The notes under the pieces: model-generated
The model's input: only the letters and a program-made list of their open reading frames with translations
Told to the model about the DNA's origin: nothing
Database searches by the model: none
Position numbers and translations under genes: made by a program
Shown here: positions 20,101 to 30,877 of the stretch, in pieces
Layout of the letters: the number at the start of each line of letters is the position of its first letter
Numbering within the stretch: the first letter of the stretch is position 1
Origin: Symbiodinium sp. CCMP2592
Lineage: Eukaryota > Sar > Dinophyceae > Suessiales > Symbiodiniaceae
Direction of reading: 5' to 3'
Assembly: GCA_905221615.1 (NCBI GenBank)
Contig: CAJNDT010000307.1
Span: 62,001-126,000, forward strand
DNA length: 64,000 bases

Positions 20101-21843
20101 GACCGATCGTACGACAATCTGATGAAGATCATCGATCGTACCATCATGCGGAGACGAGAACAATCAAATCTCACTCAGACCCAAATTGGTTTGCGCCAGA
20201 TGCTTGAGGGCAAGGATTTGCTCGCTGCGCCGGCCAAGGTACCTGAGAAACCAACGCCTAATGCAGCTCCATCCGCAAAGGTCAAAGCTTCGCCTACCAA
20301 GCCGGATAAAGCAACACCTGTACTACCTCAGAGCAAGGCGAAGAGTCATGCGAAGACCAAGCCAAAGCCCAAGAAGAAGACGAGGAGTGAGTCAGCGGAC
20401 AACAGAGGCGACAAGAGCAAGAAGCAAATCCGCTGCAAGTTCCATTTCACAGATGCAGGGTGTCGAAATGGTGACAAGTGCCCATTCAGTCACTCGAAGA
20501 AGACTCCAGAGCGACCCTTTACGCCGAGGACGAGAACTCCAAGTCCATCTGGAGGAGGAGGAAATAGGATATGCTACTCTTTCAAGAACACAGGCTCGTG
20601 CTCAAGAGAGAATTGTTCTTTCAAGCATGAGGCCGCAGCTACCCCAGCACCGGAGCCAAAGGCGAAAGCCAAAGCCAAATCCGAAGCGAAGGCAGCTCCA
20701 GCGAAACCGAATGCTAAGGCCAAGGCACTCCCTGCGGCACCCGCCATTAGATTGTGCCGAAGGTGGAATCCATCAGCCCCGGCTATATGGAAGCGATCTT
20801 CAAGGCAAGATGAGGAAGAGTCAGATTGTCCATCCGCTGACAGCGACGCTGACTCGGATTGTTCAACCGACGACGAATCTTCGGGACCGACTACGTCGAC
20901 CCGAAAAGAGATCAAACGCAACGTGACATTCGCTGACGACGTGAAGTTCACTTCTTCGTGTCCTAGAAAGTCGAAGAAGGACAAAGAACGGAAGGTGAAG
21001 TACGTCGACATGGAAGCAATTGTCAACGATGAGGATCGCGCCGTGACTTTGGAATTCGCCAAGCACAAAGCGAGATTGAGGGCACAGATCATGAGAGACA
21101 TGGTTGACGACGATGATGTTCAATGCGGAGATCGAGTTTCATTCGTACGGATCCCAGGAACGTCTCGGGTGGAAGAGGTTTCCTTCTACGACGGTGAGGA
21201 TTCCATCGTGGAGCGTGAACTCGATGCTGCGCACAGCAAGCGGATCATCAATCAGGGTGTGTTTAAATGCATGGTTCAACCAGTCATCCTCAAGAAGAAG
21301 ATCAAGTTTCTCATGGACACTGGATGTGGCCATGACCTCATATCGCAGAAGAAGATCGAGAAGCACAGTCTCGAGACACTCGTGACTCCAGAGCCCATAT
21401 CATTCCAGACCGCAAATGGAATCACCGATACCGATCTTGTGTCGAACTTCCAGACTGAGTCGTTCGAGGAACCGATCAACGCTTATGTGTTGGATGACAC
21501 ACCGTCGGTGCTTTCCATAGGTAAGAGATGCATGAACTTCAGTTACGGGTTTGTGTGGCCACCCGGGAGGGAACCATTCATGATCAACCCGCAGGGCAAG
21601 AGAATATCTCTGTTCGTGAACGGTGACATTCCGTACATTCGTGCCGGGAGCTCCAAGTCACTGGTTCATGATGATCCGGAGGCCAAAGCAATCACCGAAA
21701 TCTTCAAGGGTGTGCTAACCGCGGGTGATGTTGACGTCAATGTCGCAGCTGCCGCCGAAGCTGCCTTGGCGAAGTTGAAGCAGAAGAAGAAGGTGACGCT
21801 CATGAACGACCTCCTGACCCTGAACCCCATGAATCTCCTATAG
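17140..21843 (+). CDS. Copia gag-protease polyprotein
   Basis: 1567 residues from MNSGSSQDTTMTFG. Residues about 30-190 are basic and low-complexity. About 190-480 is a long coiled coil. About 690-770 is an acidic Asp/Glu tract (about 19260-19390). About 790-1050 is a helical capsid-like region (WPVLTHLNNWPSV, FKQTWLEVLGRM). About 1080-1180 holds two CCCH zinc fingers (CKFHFTDAGCRNGDKCPFSH and CYSFKNTGSCSRENCSFKH), likely for nucleic-acid binding. About 1380-1500 is a retropepsin-like aspartic protease with FLMDTGCGHDLIS at about 21310. The frame ends at TAG 21841. The integrase continues in another frame, with overlap of open frames near 21800-21843, suggesting programmed frameshifting or one indel. 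Confidence 0.85.
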   Translation: MNSGSSQDTTMTFGADVAAPAVGESTADDTVVQSVDSSTEDDKGQSSALAIAKAVPKAKAKSLPRASTPSRPTSTGSRTSKAPERRSEASGFQAPRTPSRAKDKGVKTLEKKPRPSSSRSSSARSRTSATRGRDKSMTWNRMVTNQPREADDLDMTLDTIPARGDASSVTTPAIADGPNAYQGLTIPQQFEASNLAQQMYYRSQVQEYEGVVQTLMEKIKEMQQEDEGSGIRIEELERQRDHACLAMRHINNVNQEMKRDYETALFRMDEQNSAQQRQAHAVAEELAQQLHVFRTEAATNFVQLEARAQGDGELMAREYEHLTHELHEQARENLFLRSNTASSEQALQAMQERFHLVRNQELRAINEIQGLAGNSAAIDQERLRLRERLGEEEEYRKMAVRRMQDAEDRLHQNEDHARRALPTLHDELSELRKTLKAQEDLQARTRSELEAARNSNYHGGVTRPSSMPMSSRTTESGWEHVGKDVVPAFSVGGEVRSPEIRSPSQISPVAKEKFAFSESDKDKNLAMDGIPFTGGNFFTGNIKGEVNKSYATPIVADAMPEHHVPGISSPAHARSTPSAATLFGIPSGFHGQSDAAAVRDRQLRELLEDRGMLGSKSTASASSSRPVGIDGIIASMRGNDPNGAPKATPVTYDASIHEARRRQIEKEVAEQYEEKIADLRSEVLKAQKAEQRLRADRDEWRLFAETMQEDNGDDDGDEAGDENEDGERDEGAGTGYDPPDSPDDDDDDKKKNGGGKPEPDPDPHARDPDGDADPEVTEVRISRREADKVTVPPWPVLTHLNNWPSVCTANVLGASADPNHEDWMLWLAPAFNPFPDVEALNDSGHKKFKSIDVKLGVSMVAMLRAGGDKSADLYLEVNRKANDYISRPEGKIIKGRQIIAMMYESFRTHDRLDMIITLEYLVKLQYQGDNKLHTFKQTWLEVLGRMRPEDIPSKTALRDCLHSKIKDSPAMKMDLGMHYDHLPYNHEDRSYDNLMKIIDRTIMRRREQSNLTQTQIGLRQMLEGKDLLAAPAKVPEKPTPNAAPSAKVKASPTKPDKATPVLPQSKAKSHAKTKPKPKKKTRSESADNRGDKSKKQIRCKFHFTDAGCRNGDKCPFSHSKKTPERPFTPRTRTPSPSGGGGNRICYSFKNTGSCSRENCSFKHEAAATPAPEPKAKAKAKSEAKAAPAKPNAKAKALPAAPAIRLCRRWNPSAPAIWKRSSRQDEEESDCPSADSDADSDCSTDDESSGPTTSTRKEIKRNVTFADDVKFTSSCPRKSKKDKERKVKYVDMEAIVNDEDRAVTLEFAKHKARLRAQIMRDMVDDDDVQCGDRVSFVRIPGTSRVEEVSFYDGEDSIVERELDAAHSKRIINQGVFKCMVQPVILKKKIKFLMDTGCGHDLISQKKIEKHSLETLVTPEPISFQTANGITDTDLVSNFQTESFEEPINAYVLDDTPSVLSIGKRCMNFSYGFVWPPGREPFMINPQGKRISLFVNGDIPYIRAGSSKSLVHDDPEAKAITEIFKGVLTAGDVDVNVAAAAEAALAKLKQKKKVTLMNDLLTLNPMNLL

Positions 21844-22948
21844 AAGAAGTACCAGAGTCCGAGGCAGGACGATCGCCGGACGATGAAGGAGCAGGAGTGG
21901 GTGAAGTTCTACTGGACGGTGACGATGAGGTGATCATTGATGTGGAAGGCGACGGTGCGCCGAGCCGCAAGGCCAGAGTCGGAACACTGAAAGCCGAAGC
22001 AAAGACGTTGGCACATCTGTGCACTCATCGCTACCGCAATCCATATTGCGAATCGCGCATACGCGCGAAGATGAAGCACTTGCGGACACAACGAGGTGCA
22101 TTTCAACGTGTGATCAAACACTGGGGGGATCTCGTAACGTTCGACTTCCTCGATATGCGCAAAGGCGCCGAAGCAGGCATCGGACTCGATGACGGAGCAC
22201 GTGAAGTTCTAGTCATCAGAGACATCGCCACCAAAATGATCGCAGCGATTCCCACGGCCTCAAGGAATACTGACGAGGTTGTCATGGCCATCAGACGCTT
22301 AATGGGGAGACGCAAGATTCATATGGCGTACAGTGATGAAGCACCAGAGTTCGATTCAGCCATGGCGCAGTTGAAGATCGTGATAGATCATTCCCTTCCA
22401 GGGAAACCCAGTAACAATTCACTCGCTGAACGATCAAATCAAGAAGTGATCAACACGGTCGCCGCATCCATGCTACACGCCGGATTACCCGCCCAATACT
22501 GGTCCTTTGCGCTGAATTGCGTGATGCAGAACCTAAACATTGAAGATGTGGAGGGCGATGGTGATTCAGCATGGAAACGAATGACTGGAAAGGACTTCGA
22601 GGGAAAAGCCATACCATTTGGGGCCAAAGTCTTCTTCAAGCCGACGGATACAAGGCCGAAGACATATGGCAACAAGTTCGATCCAAAGGGGATCCCAGGC
22701 ATTTTCGCCGGATACATCATCACTGCTGGTCAAGGATGGTCCAAGAAGTATCGCGTATGGGATATGAAGGAGTTTGCCAATGCGAACTTGTCGATGGACG
22801 CATCTGTTCCCAGGAAGTTGATGAGACCGTACGAGACAGAGGTTGTCTACTTCCCAGAGGAGATAACATTTCCCCTGAAAGCTGAGTACGAAAGGATGAA
22901 CTCGACCATTGAGGGACTCACCGACAGGATCCTACGTCGCATATTGCG
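17140..22948 (+). mobile_element. Ty1/copia retrotransposon, 5' part (gag-protease-integrase)
   Basis: Two consecutive frames encode structural, protease and integrase domains in the copia order. Similarity ends at about 22940, where a palindromic GCGTATACGC repeat begins, and no RT follows. A fragment like the integrase-RT linker lies 17 kb away at 39887-40971. No LTRs or target-site duplications were identified. Confidence 0.85.
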
Positions 22949-22997
22949 CACTAGCGTATACAATCTACATCCGCGTAATTCCAACGTCGGCGTATGA
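21897..22997 (+). CDS. Copia integrase (3'-truncated)
   Basis: The frame is open from about 21805 and lies in a different frame from the protease. It has an integrase zinc-binding region (HLCTHRYRNPYCESR), where the expected second Cys of C-x2-C is Arg, and a DDE core: Asp in VTFDFLDM (about 22140), Asp in MAYSDEAPEF (about 22335) and Glu in NSLAERSNQE (about 22428). The spacing and the PGKPSNNSLAER context match Ty1/copia integrases. A C-terminal chromo-like region (GIPGIFAGYIITAG) follows. Copia sequence ends near 22930; the last 20 or so codons are foreign repeat DNA. The Cys-to-Arg change suggests an inactive copy. Confidence 0.85.
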   Translation: MGEVLLDGDDEVIIDVEGDGAPSRKARVGTLKAEAKTLAHLCTHRYRNPYCESRIRAKMKHLRTQRGAFQRVIKHWGDLVTFDFLDMRKGAEAGIGLDDGAREVLVIRDIATKMIAAIPTASRNTDEVVMAIRRLMGRRKIHMAYSDEAPEFDSAMAQLKIVIDHSLPGKPSNNSLAERSNQEVINTVAASMLHAGLPAQYWSFALNCVMQNLNIEDVEGDGDSAWKRMTGKDFEGKAIPFGAKVFFKPTDTRPKTYGNKFDPKGIPGIFAGYIITAGQGWSKKYRVWDMKEFANANLSMDASVPRKLMRPYETEVVYFPEEITFPLKAEYERMNSTIEGLTDRILRRILRTSVYNLHPRNSNVGV

Positions 22998-23050
22998 TAT
23001 ACGCTTGCGTATACGCTGCGTATACGCTGCGTATACGCTGCGTATATACA
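22980..23050. repeat. Tandem palindromic GCGTATACGC repeat
   Basis: Four close units of (T)GCGTATACGC(T), each a perfect 10-bp palindrome, begin where copia coding similarity stops. They are followed by a TATATAC tail. Confidence 0.8.
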
Positions 23051-23129
23051 CTATGTGCTTGGGTATCATGCGCATTGCATGCTTGCAATTTGCACGTGGT
23101 GGCATATAGGTGCCAGCTCAATATGGCAT

Positions 23130-23466
23130 TTCGTTGCGTGCGCTGATGCAATTAGCGCTTGCGCTGATGGCGTTTAATCGGTGTGCTTGCGCTGATGGCG
23201 TTTAGCCGCTATATGCGTGCGCTGATGCAATTAGCGCTTGCGCTGATGGCGTGTATGGCTTCTTAAAAATTATTGCAATTGCATGATGCAATTGCAATAT
23301 GCAAGGATATGTACAACATGCAAACATTGAATTCGCACTTGGTTGCGTGCGCTGATGCAATTAGCGCTTGCGCTGATGGCGTTTAGCCGCTGTACTTGCG
23401 CTGATGGCGTTTAACCGCTATGCGTGTGCGCTGATGCAATTAGCGCTTGCGCTGATGGCGTTTAAA
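23130..23466. repeat. GCGCTGATGG long-unit tandem repeat
   Basis: Repeated phrases GTGCGCTGATGCAATTAGCG then CTTGCGCTGATGGCGTTTA. Copies lie around 23135, 23215, 23345 and 23423, interrupted by 50-100 bp of AT-rich DNA with the dyad ATTGCAATTGCATGATGCAA near 23270. Confidence 0.8.
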
Positions 23467-23470
23467 ATGC

Positions 23471-24051
23471 CTTAAGAGCACACACTTTGAGCCAAAATAT
23501 GTAAGGTATATAGGGTCTCTGATAGGGTTTCAAAGTAAAGATCTTTGAGCGAGGAGAGCTTGCTTATTTTGAGGGTAGGGTTTCGGGATTTACAGCTGCG
23601 GGACTTTTGGAGCCGAGGCTTCACCTAAATCTGCTTGTAGGGTTTTCGTTCAAAAGATTTGGGTAGAGTTAAGTCGTTGGGTCCGCAAAGGTCGTCGGGT
23701 TCAGGGGTTTCTTTTCAGGTTCCATGGTTCGATCGTGTGTCGGAAGCTATATGCATATATGTACATATATATATATACACACACATTTTTACAATATATG
23801 CATATGTGCATGGGTATTTCCTCGCAGTAGCTGCCTTAAGGCCGCTTGAAGTTTGTATAGAGCTAGCACAGATGTCGAAACGAATGGGAGCATGCGGATT
23901 TGTATCGAAATCGGGTGGATGCAATGAAAGCTCTCGTAAGTTTAGCTTCACCAATTGGGTGGTTCAAAACCGGCCGTCTCGAACCTTTTAGTTTATAAGA
24001 TCCTTCGGATCGAAGGGCCCTGGTACACTAAACTCTTGATCCCTCGTGCCG
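23471..24051. other. Convergent strand-switch spacer
   Basis: No supported gene. It separates the plus-strand copia from minus-strand genes. It contains ATTTTGGCTCAA on the minus strand (23487-23498, partial spliced-leader match), several GGGTTT/AGGGTTT phrases at 23510-23650, and a small TA/CA microsatellite at 23750-23800. Confidence 0.45.
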
Positions 24052-24864
24052 TCACTCCATGCCCAATGAGCCCTTTGAATTATAAAGATGAACACCGAAA
24101 CTTCCGAAGATAAACCTCGAAATTTCCGACTCGGGAAACATTTTCACGATCCGCGCGTGCATCCGCTCATGATGCAGTCGTCGCTGCATGTGCCATATTT
24201 GCACAGAGCTGAAGTGGATCACTTGCCCAAGCATCGTCGTTTTGCATATACTGCCGTGCTGCTGAACGCATGCTGTTCCCTTTCCCAATCGAGAAGCAGG
24301 AGTTGCTCCACGGACTCGTCCCCAGTAACAGCCGGTATCTCTGATGCTCTTTTTGCTCGCTCCCACAGGAAGGAAAGGTAAAGCACATACCTTTGCTGCA
24401 CACGCATCAGCATTGAAGCCGAATGGCACTTCACAGCGACCTTTTTCATCTTCCCCATGAAGGATTCTGAATTGAAGTTTTGGTGTATGCGCGGGTTGAT
24501 TCTCGTTTTCGCAACATATAGCCCAATGTGTTGTAGATAGTGGTGCTTCGGGCGGATATAAGCCAAAGGGATGCATAGGGCCTCGAACTTCAAAGCCAGT
24601 CGCTGCCACGTTCGTAGATGCAACTGAACCATCTCGTTGAATTTCGTCGAATCATCCCCGCTCAGCAACAAGTCGTTGTTGTCGATCAGACGTTGGGCTC
24701 GGTCCAGTGCTCGAATTGCCAGTGCCATATTCATCAAATCGTCATCCTTGCACAGTGGCAGAAGAGGCGGAATCAGAGGAGCGGGAAGGGGAGGGAGGGA
24801 GGGAGAGACAGACAGAGAGATAGGGAGAGCGAGAGAGAGAGAGAGAGCAAGCAAGCAAGCAAGT

Positions 24865-24919
<55 letters not shown>

Positions 24920-25772
24920 AGAGAAAGAGAAAGAGAAAGAGAAAGAGAGAGAGAGAGAGAGAGCGAGGGAGGGAGGGAGGGAGGGAGGGAGGGGGGGAGG
25001 GAGTGAGAGAGAAATGTGAGCAAACACCGACACTGATGACATGATGCTTGCCCGGCGTGCAGACAATCAGGGGTCCTTTCGTTGCACCAAGACATTCTTC
25101 AGCTTTCTCGCCATGCCCCACACCAGAATCTTCACATGTGCTGCTTTGTAGATGCTGCCCACTTCCGGATATTCATTCCAGGGATCCAAGCCAGTGTTCG
25201 CAGGGGTGAAAGAAGGCAAAGAGCAGGACGCCCTTCACTTAAACTTGCAAGTTCATCAAATCACCACACCGGAACAAACCCAAACCAGGAACTTAGAGAA
25301 AAACAAAAGGTCGAGCCGTCCAAGCGTCCCAGTCTCGTTCTTCCGTTCCTTTTTGATCCAGGTTGTCAGGGCTTTCAAATCTGCACGCAAGGTTTCACGG
25401 GAAATCTCTCCCAGCATTGCCAGGAGCTTGATAGCAGCAGCAACCACATCTCTGCCAACCCCCAACAATACAACGTGCATCCAGTCAAAGAAAGTTTTTT
25501 CAATCTTCCATCCCGGCATAGCCGTCCAAGGCGAAAGTCGGGTTGCAGGAGTCGAGTTCAGGTACAGGTTGTGATCAACAGTCGTCAGAAGAAACGGAGC
25601 AGCTGAGGAAAAGTTTTTGTAGTTCATGCCGTCCACACAGTTTTTCCCAGGCTTCATTGCTAGGCAGCGGTCGCAAAGCAGATTGCAATTATAGTGGCGA
25701 CTGAAATAGTGACATTCCCGTCTCGCCTTCTGGTCCCCACGAATTCCGTAGAAGCAAGCCCTCAGAGCACCA

Positions 25773-25818
<46 letters not shown>

Positions 25819-27194
25819 CACCAGGTTGGGAGGGGTAGAGAGAGAGGGAGAGAGAGACGCCCCCATATATGCATGCATATACACATGCACACAAGCGCAT
25901 TGCACACACACACACAGCCAAACCCCGCAGTTTCCGTGTAGCTGCAACCAAGAATCTTCCACTCACCAGCCAATGCCGTGCCACTTCTTTTCGCACGGCA
26001 CGACGCAGAAGGAAACTCTTCCCCATTGAATCCAGTCTCAGGAAACTTTCCTCTTTGAAGGCATTCGAACGACCAGCTCATCAGCCTCGCGATTTCTTTG
26101 TGAACGTACTCCTTCACCTGTGAGCAATTTCTTGTTCTGTGCATTATAGGCAGTCGCACGATTACTTAAAACACATGATGTCCCACACGGGCCTGCTTCT
26201 CTTCCATTGCTCTGTGAGGAATCATGCAGCACGCAAATTGAGTTTGCAGGCAATCCACATCCAGCAAAGATGACATAGCACTCGAAAACGACCAAACGTT
26301 ATATTCAGCATTGTTGTACATCTCTGCACCGTCAAAGTGAACCAGCAATGGTACCATCTTGCCAAGATCGGCGCTCTCGAGCGCCGGATGATCATTCACC
26401 TCTGCCGGCGAAAATCGCTGCAAATGATTCCAAAACTCTTTGATGGCAGCAGGTGTTCCTTGCCCCAGCATGCTCAAACCAAACTGACAGGGAAGCAGGA
26501 GGTATTTGCACATTATGGCACAGACCGAACATATACTTAAGACATACACGGAAGCACAGGAACCAAAACCGTGTTCTTACTACTTACCTGTGTCACTCTG
26601 TGTCTTTTGTCCCATGAGAACCTGATACTCGCTTGAAGAATGAAGCTCAGAGAAGATCTCGTGTGGTAGGAGCACAGGTATCCGTGTGGACACTGTCACA
26701 GTTTTGTCGTTCTCATCAATGTTGTCGCTTTCAAGCATCAACTCTATCACGTATGGCTCCAAAGAAACTCCATAGATGCCTCGTAGCCACCTATGCAGGT
26801 CTCGCTCAGCATTCGAAGCGTGAGCTCCGAAGGAGCCCAAACTTGCAAAAGCAGCAACGGCCTCTTGAGGTATACCATCGCGAACCATTGCAGCTGCCAA
26901 ACCTTGTGCATGAGCCACATGAGTCTTCCCACTTCCAATCATTTCCAGAAGCTCTTCTGCTGCGTGAGAACGTGGCAGAGAGGAATAATCTTCTCTCCGA
27001 CGAAAAGATGACGGCCTTGTGTCAGCACACCACAGCAACATGAACTGAGCAAAGCACATGACGATTGAAACGGCCCAGCCTCGCTTGCAAGTCATCACCA
27101 GCCACGCCTGCAATCCAGGAAGCAGACTCCAAAGTAGATTCGGCAAATCTGTGCAACACCGGACCGCACCACATGCAAACAACTGCAAAATCAC
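24052..27194 (-). CDS. Tnp2/CACTA-like transposase, multi-exon
   Basis: Minus-strand exons in order: about 26990-26590 (SNAERDLHRWLRGIYG, PVLLPHEIFSEL); about 26490-26165 (VPLLVHFDGAEMYNNAEYN, FACCMIPHRAM); about 26120-25975 (HKEIARLMSWSFECLQ); about 25765-25260 (GIRGDQKARRECHYF, SPWTAMPGWKIEKTFFDWMH followed by VVLLGVGRDV); about 25180-25070 (IYKAAHVKILVWGMARKL); about 24750-24370 (RPKHHYLQHIG, NSESFMGKMKKV); and a last exon to 24052 (HFSSVQIWHMQRRLHHERM). The DxMHxxLLGVxR and ESFxGKxKK patterns resemble Tnp2/KDZ DDE transposases of CACTA elements. Introns include AG|GTAAGT at about 26588 and contain (GA)n tracts. It could be domesticated, because no terminal inverted repeats were found. Confidence 0.6.
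24780..25015. repeat. (GA)n/(GGGA)n microsatellite with GCAA insert
   Basis: A purine-only tract on the plus strand: GGGA repeats, GA repeats, a GCAAGCAAGCAAGCAAG block at about 24846, (GA)n, (GAAA)n, GA repeats and GGGA repeats. It lies in an intron of the minus-strand transposase gene. The GCAA-then-GA order matches the tails of hairpin repeats at 50-55 kb. Confidence 0.9.
25778..25856. repeat. (GA)n microsatellite in transposase intron
   Basis: GA repeats with short interruptions, followed by a (CA)n-like stretch near 25880-25920. They fill the intron between the HKEIARL exon and the GDQKARR exon. Confidence 0.9.
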
Positions 27195-27513
27195 AATCTT
27201 TCAGCAGAATGACATGGAGCATCCTTCGCAGCAGCTGCACATCTTGGCAAAAGAGTCTTCCCAAACATTCGGTGACATGCATGGCACACTTCACTCAGAA
27301 AGCATTCTTCCTTCACCTACACCTATAGACCATCGGAACTTCAGAACTTCAAGGGATATATACTGCAATGGGTTCAACACAAACACCCACAAATCATGAA
27401 GTGTGCGTGCACGTCTCAGTGGGGGCTCGCCGTGGCAAGTCTATCCCACGTCAGAATGTCGTCCCGACGACCGTCAATCTGCACACTGCTGCATCTAGAA
27501 TCTAGAAATCACA
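27195..27513. other. Spacer between transposase and Lys/Glu-rich gene
   Basis: No clear gene. 27195-27290 may contain a further 5' exon of the transposase (minus strand, hydrophobic), and 27300-27510 looks non-coding. Confidence 0.4.
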
Positions 27514-30168
27514 TCAGTCCGCTTTCGCGGAACTCTTCGGGGCAGCACTTTTCGCTGCTGGCTTAGCCTTTGCTCCTGCCTTCTTCTTGGCTTTCAGGCC
27601 CTTCATCAGGCCGTCTGCTGCCGCCTGCGACAAAACGGCAGAACCAACACAAGCATAAGTTTAGTTTATACCGCAACAGCATCATGCGCCTGGGCTAGCT
27701 TGAACCATGGTTTTTTCTTCTCAACCCATCGGAGAATCTTCTTCATGTCGGTTTCAACACCCTCCTTCTTTTGCAGCGCAGCGAGGTTCTTGTAGGCCAG
27801 CTCCATCTGCTTCGAAAACTTCAGCAGCTGGTCCGATAGGTCACCACCATAGTTCAGGTTGGTGAGGGTGATGGCGGTTTTGCGTGCCTCCGTGGAATCT
27901 CTGAGGATCTCCGGCTTCCTTTCTGTCACTTGCCTTAGCAACTTGCAAGGATCCAAAGATACTGCACACATATATTAAAGTCGAACTGAAATCTCATATG
28001 CAAAACAAAATGGAAGCCATGAGTGCAAGGAGCTCCTGCAGGGTCTTGGGCTTCATCTCCTCGGCACCTGTCTCTGCAGCCTCCTGCTTCCGGGGCTTCG
28101 CAGTTCGCTTCTGAACCGCACCTGGTTCCTCGAAGAGGGAAAGCAGGGCCTTCTCCCCAGCCTCAGTTTCTGCATGCACAGCAGGCATGCAGCCTGCCTG
28201 AAGCAGGTTATTCTCCTCAAGAATTTTTCCCAAATCCTCATCCATGCTTTGATCCACAGACAGCTTCTGGGACTCCTTTGTGGCATTGTCACTCCGCAGC
28301 AAGTGGCCCTGTGACATGTAGTACCACGCTTCCTCGGAACGGGAATGCATGCAGCATTACAATCAAAGCTGGCAAACGACACTCTGACCGCAACCTAGTC
28401 ACATCCTCATTGTTCGGGAAGTCTTTGTCTTTGTACCATCGTCCCTCGGCCTTTCTTGCTGCGATCACTTGCTTGTACATCTCCTGGCAACAGGATCCAT
28501 ATGGGCACGAGATGAGCACGAAATAACAGAATCAACGGAACCACTTATGCCTCCGTCTCGTACTTCTTCTTCAGCTCTTTGCCCTGGATGGCAACCACAT
28601 CTTGCCGGTTGAGGTTCGTCTTCTCGTGTTTGCGCTCCATAGTCAGCTTCACCCTGGGTTGCAGCAGCACAGCATGCAAATCACAAATCATGTCTGCCTT
28701 GGAAGAAACAAACAAGTCCGTGGCAAGAAGGAAGCACACACACACACACACACACACGCAAACATGCCTAGCTAGCTTCAGCCATGTAACTCCTCCCAAT
28801 TGCCGTTGCAATCGAGCCAGGCACCAAACAAATCCGTCTTGGATTTATTCGCATAGTTGCTGAGAGCCACGGGGAACTTCTGGCGGTTCTTGATCGCACG
28901 GTCAAACACGGCCCATTCCTTCCTGTGCGTCGCACCTTAACTGCTTGCATACATTGCCACAGCTGACACAGAACACCTCACATGAAACAAGGGATCAAAT
29001 TCATCTGGGGAGCTGTTGCGCACAAGTGCCTCGCCCTCCTGAACCGCACTACTCAAGGAAGCCTTGTCGGCAGCCTCCTCTTCTGCCTCCAGGGGCTCGC
29101 CGTCCACATTCTCCTCGGATTCCGAAGAATCCGAACTGGACGATTGCAACTCATCCTCGTCCAGTCGGCACTCTTGCGACAGGGGCAGCTCCTCGTCGCT
29201 CTCCAAAGCACCGGCTCCGGGTGTGCGAGGGGCCTGCTCCTCATCTTCTTCTTGCTCTTCCTCTTCCTCGCTGCACTCCCGGCTTTCAGCATCATCGATC
29301 TCTGCCTCCGTCATGTCTGACTCCTCACCAGGGTCCTCGGTTTCTGCGGCAGCAAGCTCGGCAGCTGCCAGGTTTGCCTCGTGCATGGCGACCTCATCAA
29401 AGGCATTCTGTGACTCTTCATCCTTCGAAGCACGGCACAAAGATCTATCATTCAGCTTTACAACGCCATGCTCTATACAAGGAAACCACCACAGACTGCA
29501 TGCACGGAAACCCTTGCCCGGTCCTCTGACTCGACCGGCCGGGACTTCTTCTGCCTTTTGTGCTTTGGGCCCTCCTGCTGGTCCTTGGCTTCCTTCTTGT
29601 CTCTGCTTTCCTTCTTGTCTTTGCTGTCCTTCTTCTGGCCTTTGCTTTCCTTCTTGTCTTTGGCTTCCTTCTTGTCTCTGCTTTCCTTCTTGTCTTTGTT
29701 GTCCTTCTTCTGGTCTTTGCTTGCCTTCTCGTCTTTGCTGCTGTTCTGCTCTGTGCTTTCCTTCTTGTCGTCCTTCTTCTGGTCTTTGCTTTCCTTCTTC
29801 TCTTTGCTTTCTTTCTTCTTCTCTTCCCTTCGCTTCGCCTCGTTGCTGTTGGGGGCTTGGTTTTCATCATCTTTGGCTTTCTTTTGCTCCTGCTTGCTGG
29901 CTTTTGCCTTGGTGGCCTGCTGGTCCTTGGCTTCCGTCTTGTCTTTGCTTTCCTTCTTGTCTTTGCTCTCCTTGTTGCCTTTGCTTTCTTTCTTATCTTT
30001 CTTGGCCCGTTCTTCTATCATCTTCATCAGTTTCTCGTGCCGAGCCACGTCCTGTGGCGACGGCTTTGAACGAGGTTTTTTCGAAGCGACTTCTGCCTCT
30101 GAATCCCGCGACTGCTGCCTTTTCGAAGGGATCCGGTGTGTCACCCGACTCGTCCCGTCGGCTGGCAT
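27514..30168 (-). CDS. Lys/Glu-rich multi-exon gene, conserved-looking C-terminus
   Basis: ATG at 30166-30168 (MPADGTSRVTHRIPSK), stop complement at 27514-27516. Exons: about 30168-29525, with KDKKESKD-type repeats; about 29420-28985, very acidic with Ser/Glu runs; about 28930-28795 (KEWAVFDRAIKNRQKF, DLFGAWLDCNGNWEE); about 28660-28555 (ERKHEKTNLNRQDVVAIQGK); about 28485-28400 (RKAEGRWYKDKDFPNNED); about 28345-28020 (MDEDLGKILEENNLL, EKALLSLFEE); about 27965-27665 (helical, LKFSKQMELAYKNLAALQ); and about 27625-27514 (KAKKKAGAKAKPAAKS). Acceptors fit AG|G. I recall similar exon patterns from other dinoflagellate predicted proteins but no function. The order Lys-rich, acidic, globular is clear; exon edges are approximate. 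Confidence 0.6.
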
Positions 30169-30845
30169 GGCTGCAGCACTTCAAGAAGGGACGGTTTCAA
30201 AACACAAGCAAACGCTTCGAGGCACATGGGTGTTGCAGCACAACATGCATGCATCCAGTCTGCACGCAGTCTCTCTCAGAATCTCTCCACATGCTTCTGT
30301 TCGATCTCTGCAGACGACACACAAACTGCATACCAATATGTCCAGACAGAGAGACAGACAGACAGATAGAGAAATAGACAGACGGACTGATAGACGGGCT
30401 CGATCGGCTGTGCTGGGCGGGATGGGTCGGCTGGCTGGGTTTGACAACAATGCATGCTGTGGGCTGTATATGCATGCATGACATGTAGGCATGGCAGACT
30501 GCTGCCGAGTTGGTTGCATGTGTGACTACATGCATGATAATGCATGACAGACAGACTCTAGAATGGCAATCGCACAATGTGGGTTTCACCATGATACCTT
30601 CGTGTAATCCATGTATATTGTTCGTGCACACAGGGCAGCACAAGTGCGACCTTCATGCTTCCATGCGCAATACACACATACGCACATATATGAGTTAACA
30701 GGTGCATGCCTTTCAATCCTTTAAAGGCGCATGCAATCTAATGCATGCATGCTGTAATAGCTATAGCACACATGCATGCACGCAGCTATATATGTTTATA
30801 TATTATATAACACATATAGTATATATATACATACATATAGTTTTA

Positions 30846-30877
<32 letters not shown>

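Noticed and set aside
23487..23498. Reversed spliced-leader fragment (also TTTGAGCCAAA at 39786)
   Set aside because: Neither is next to a recognisable gene start, both differ from the leader at its last base, and the surrounding DNA is repetitive.
24742..25121. Long minus-strand open frames of Ser/Leu repeats
   Set aside because: They are translations of (GA)n microsatellite in an intron, not protein-coding sequence.
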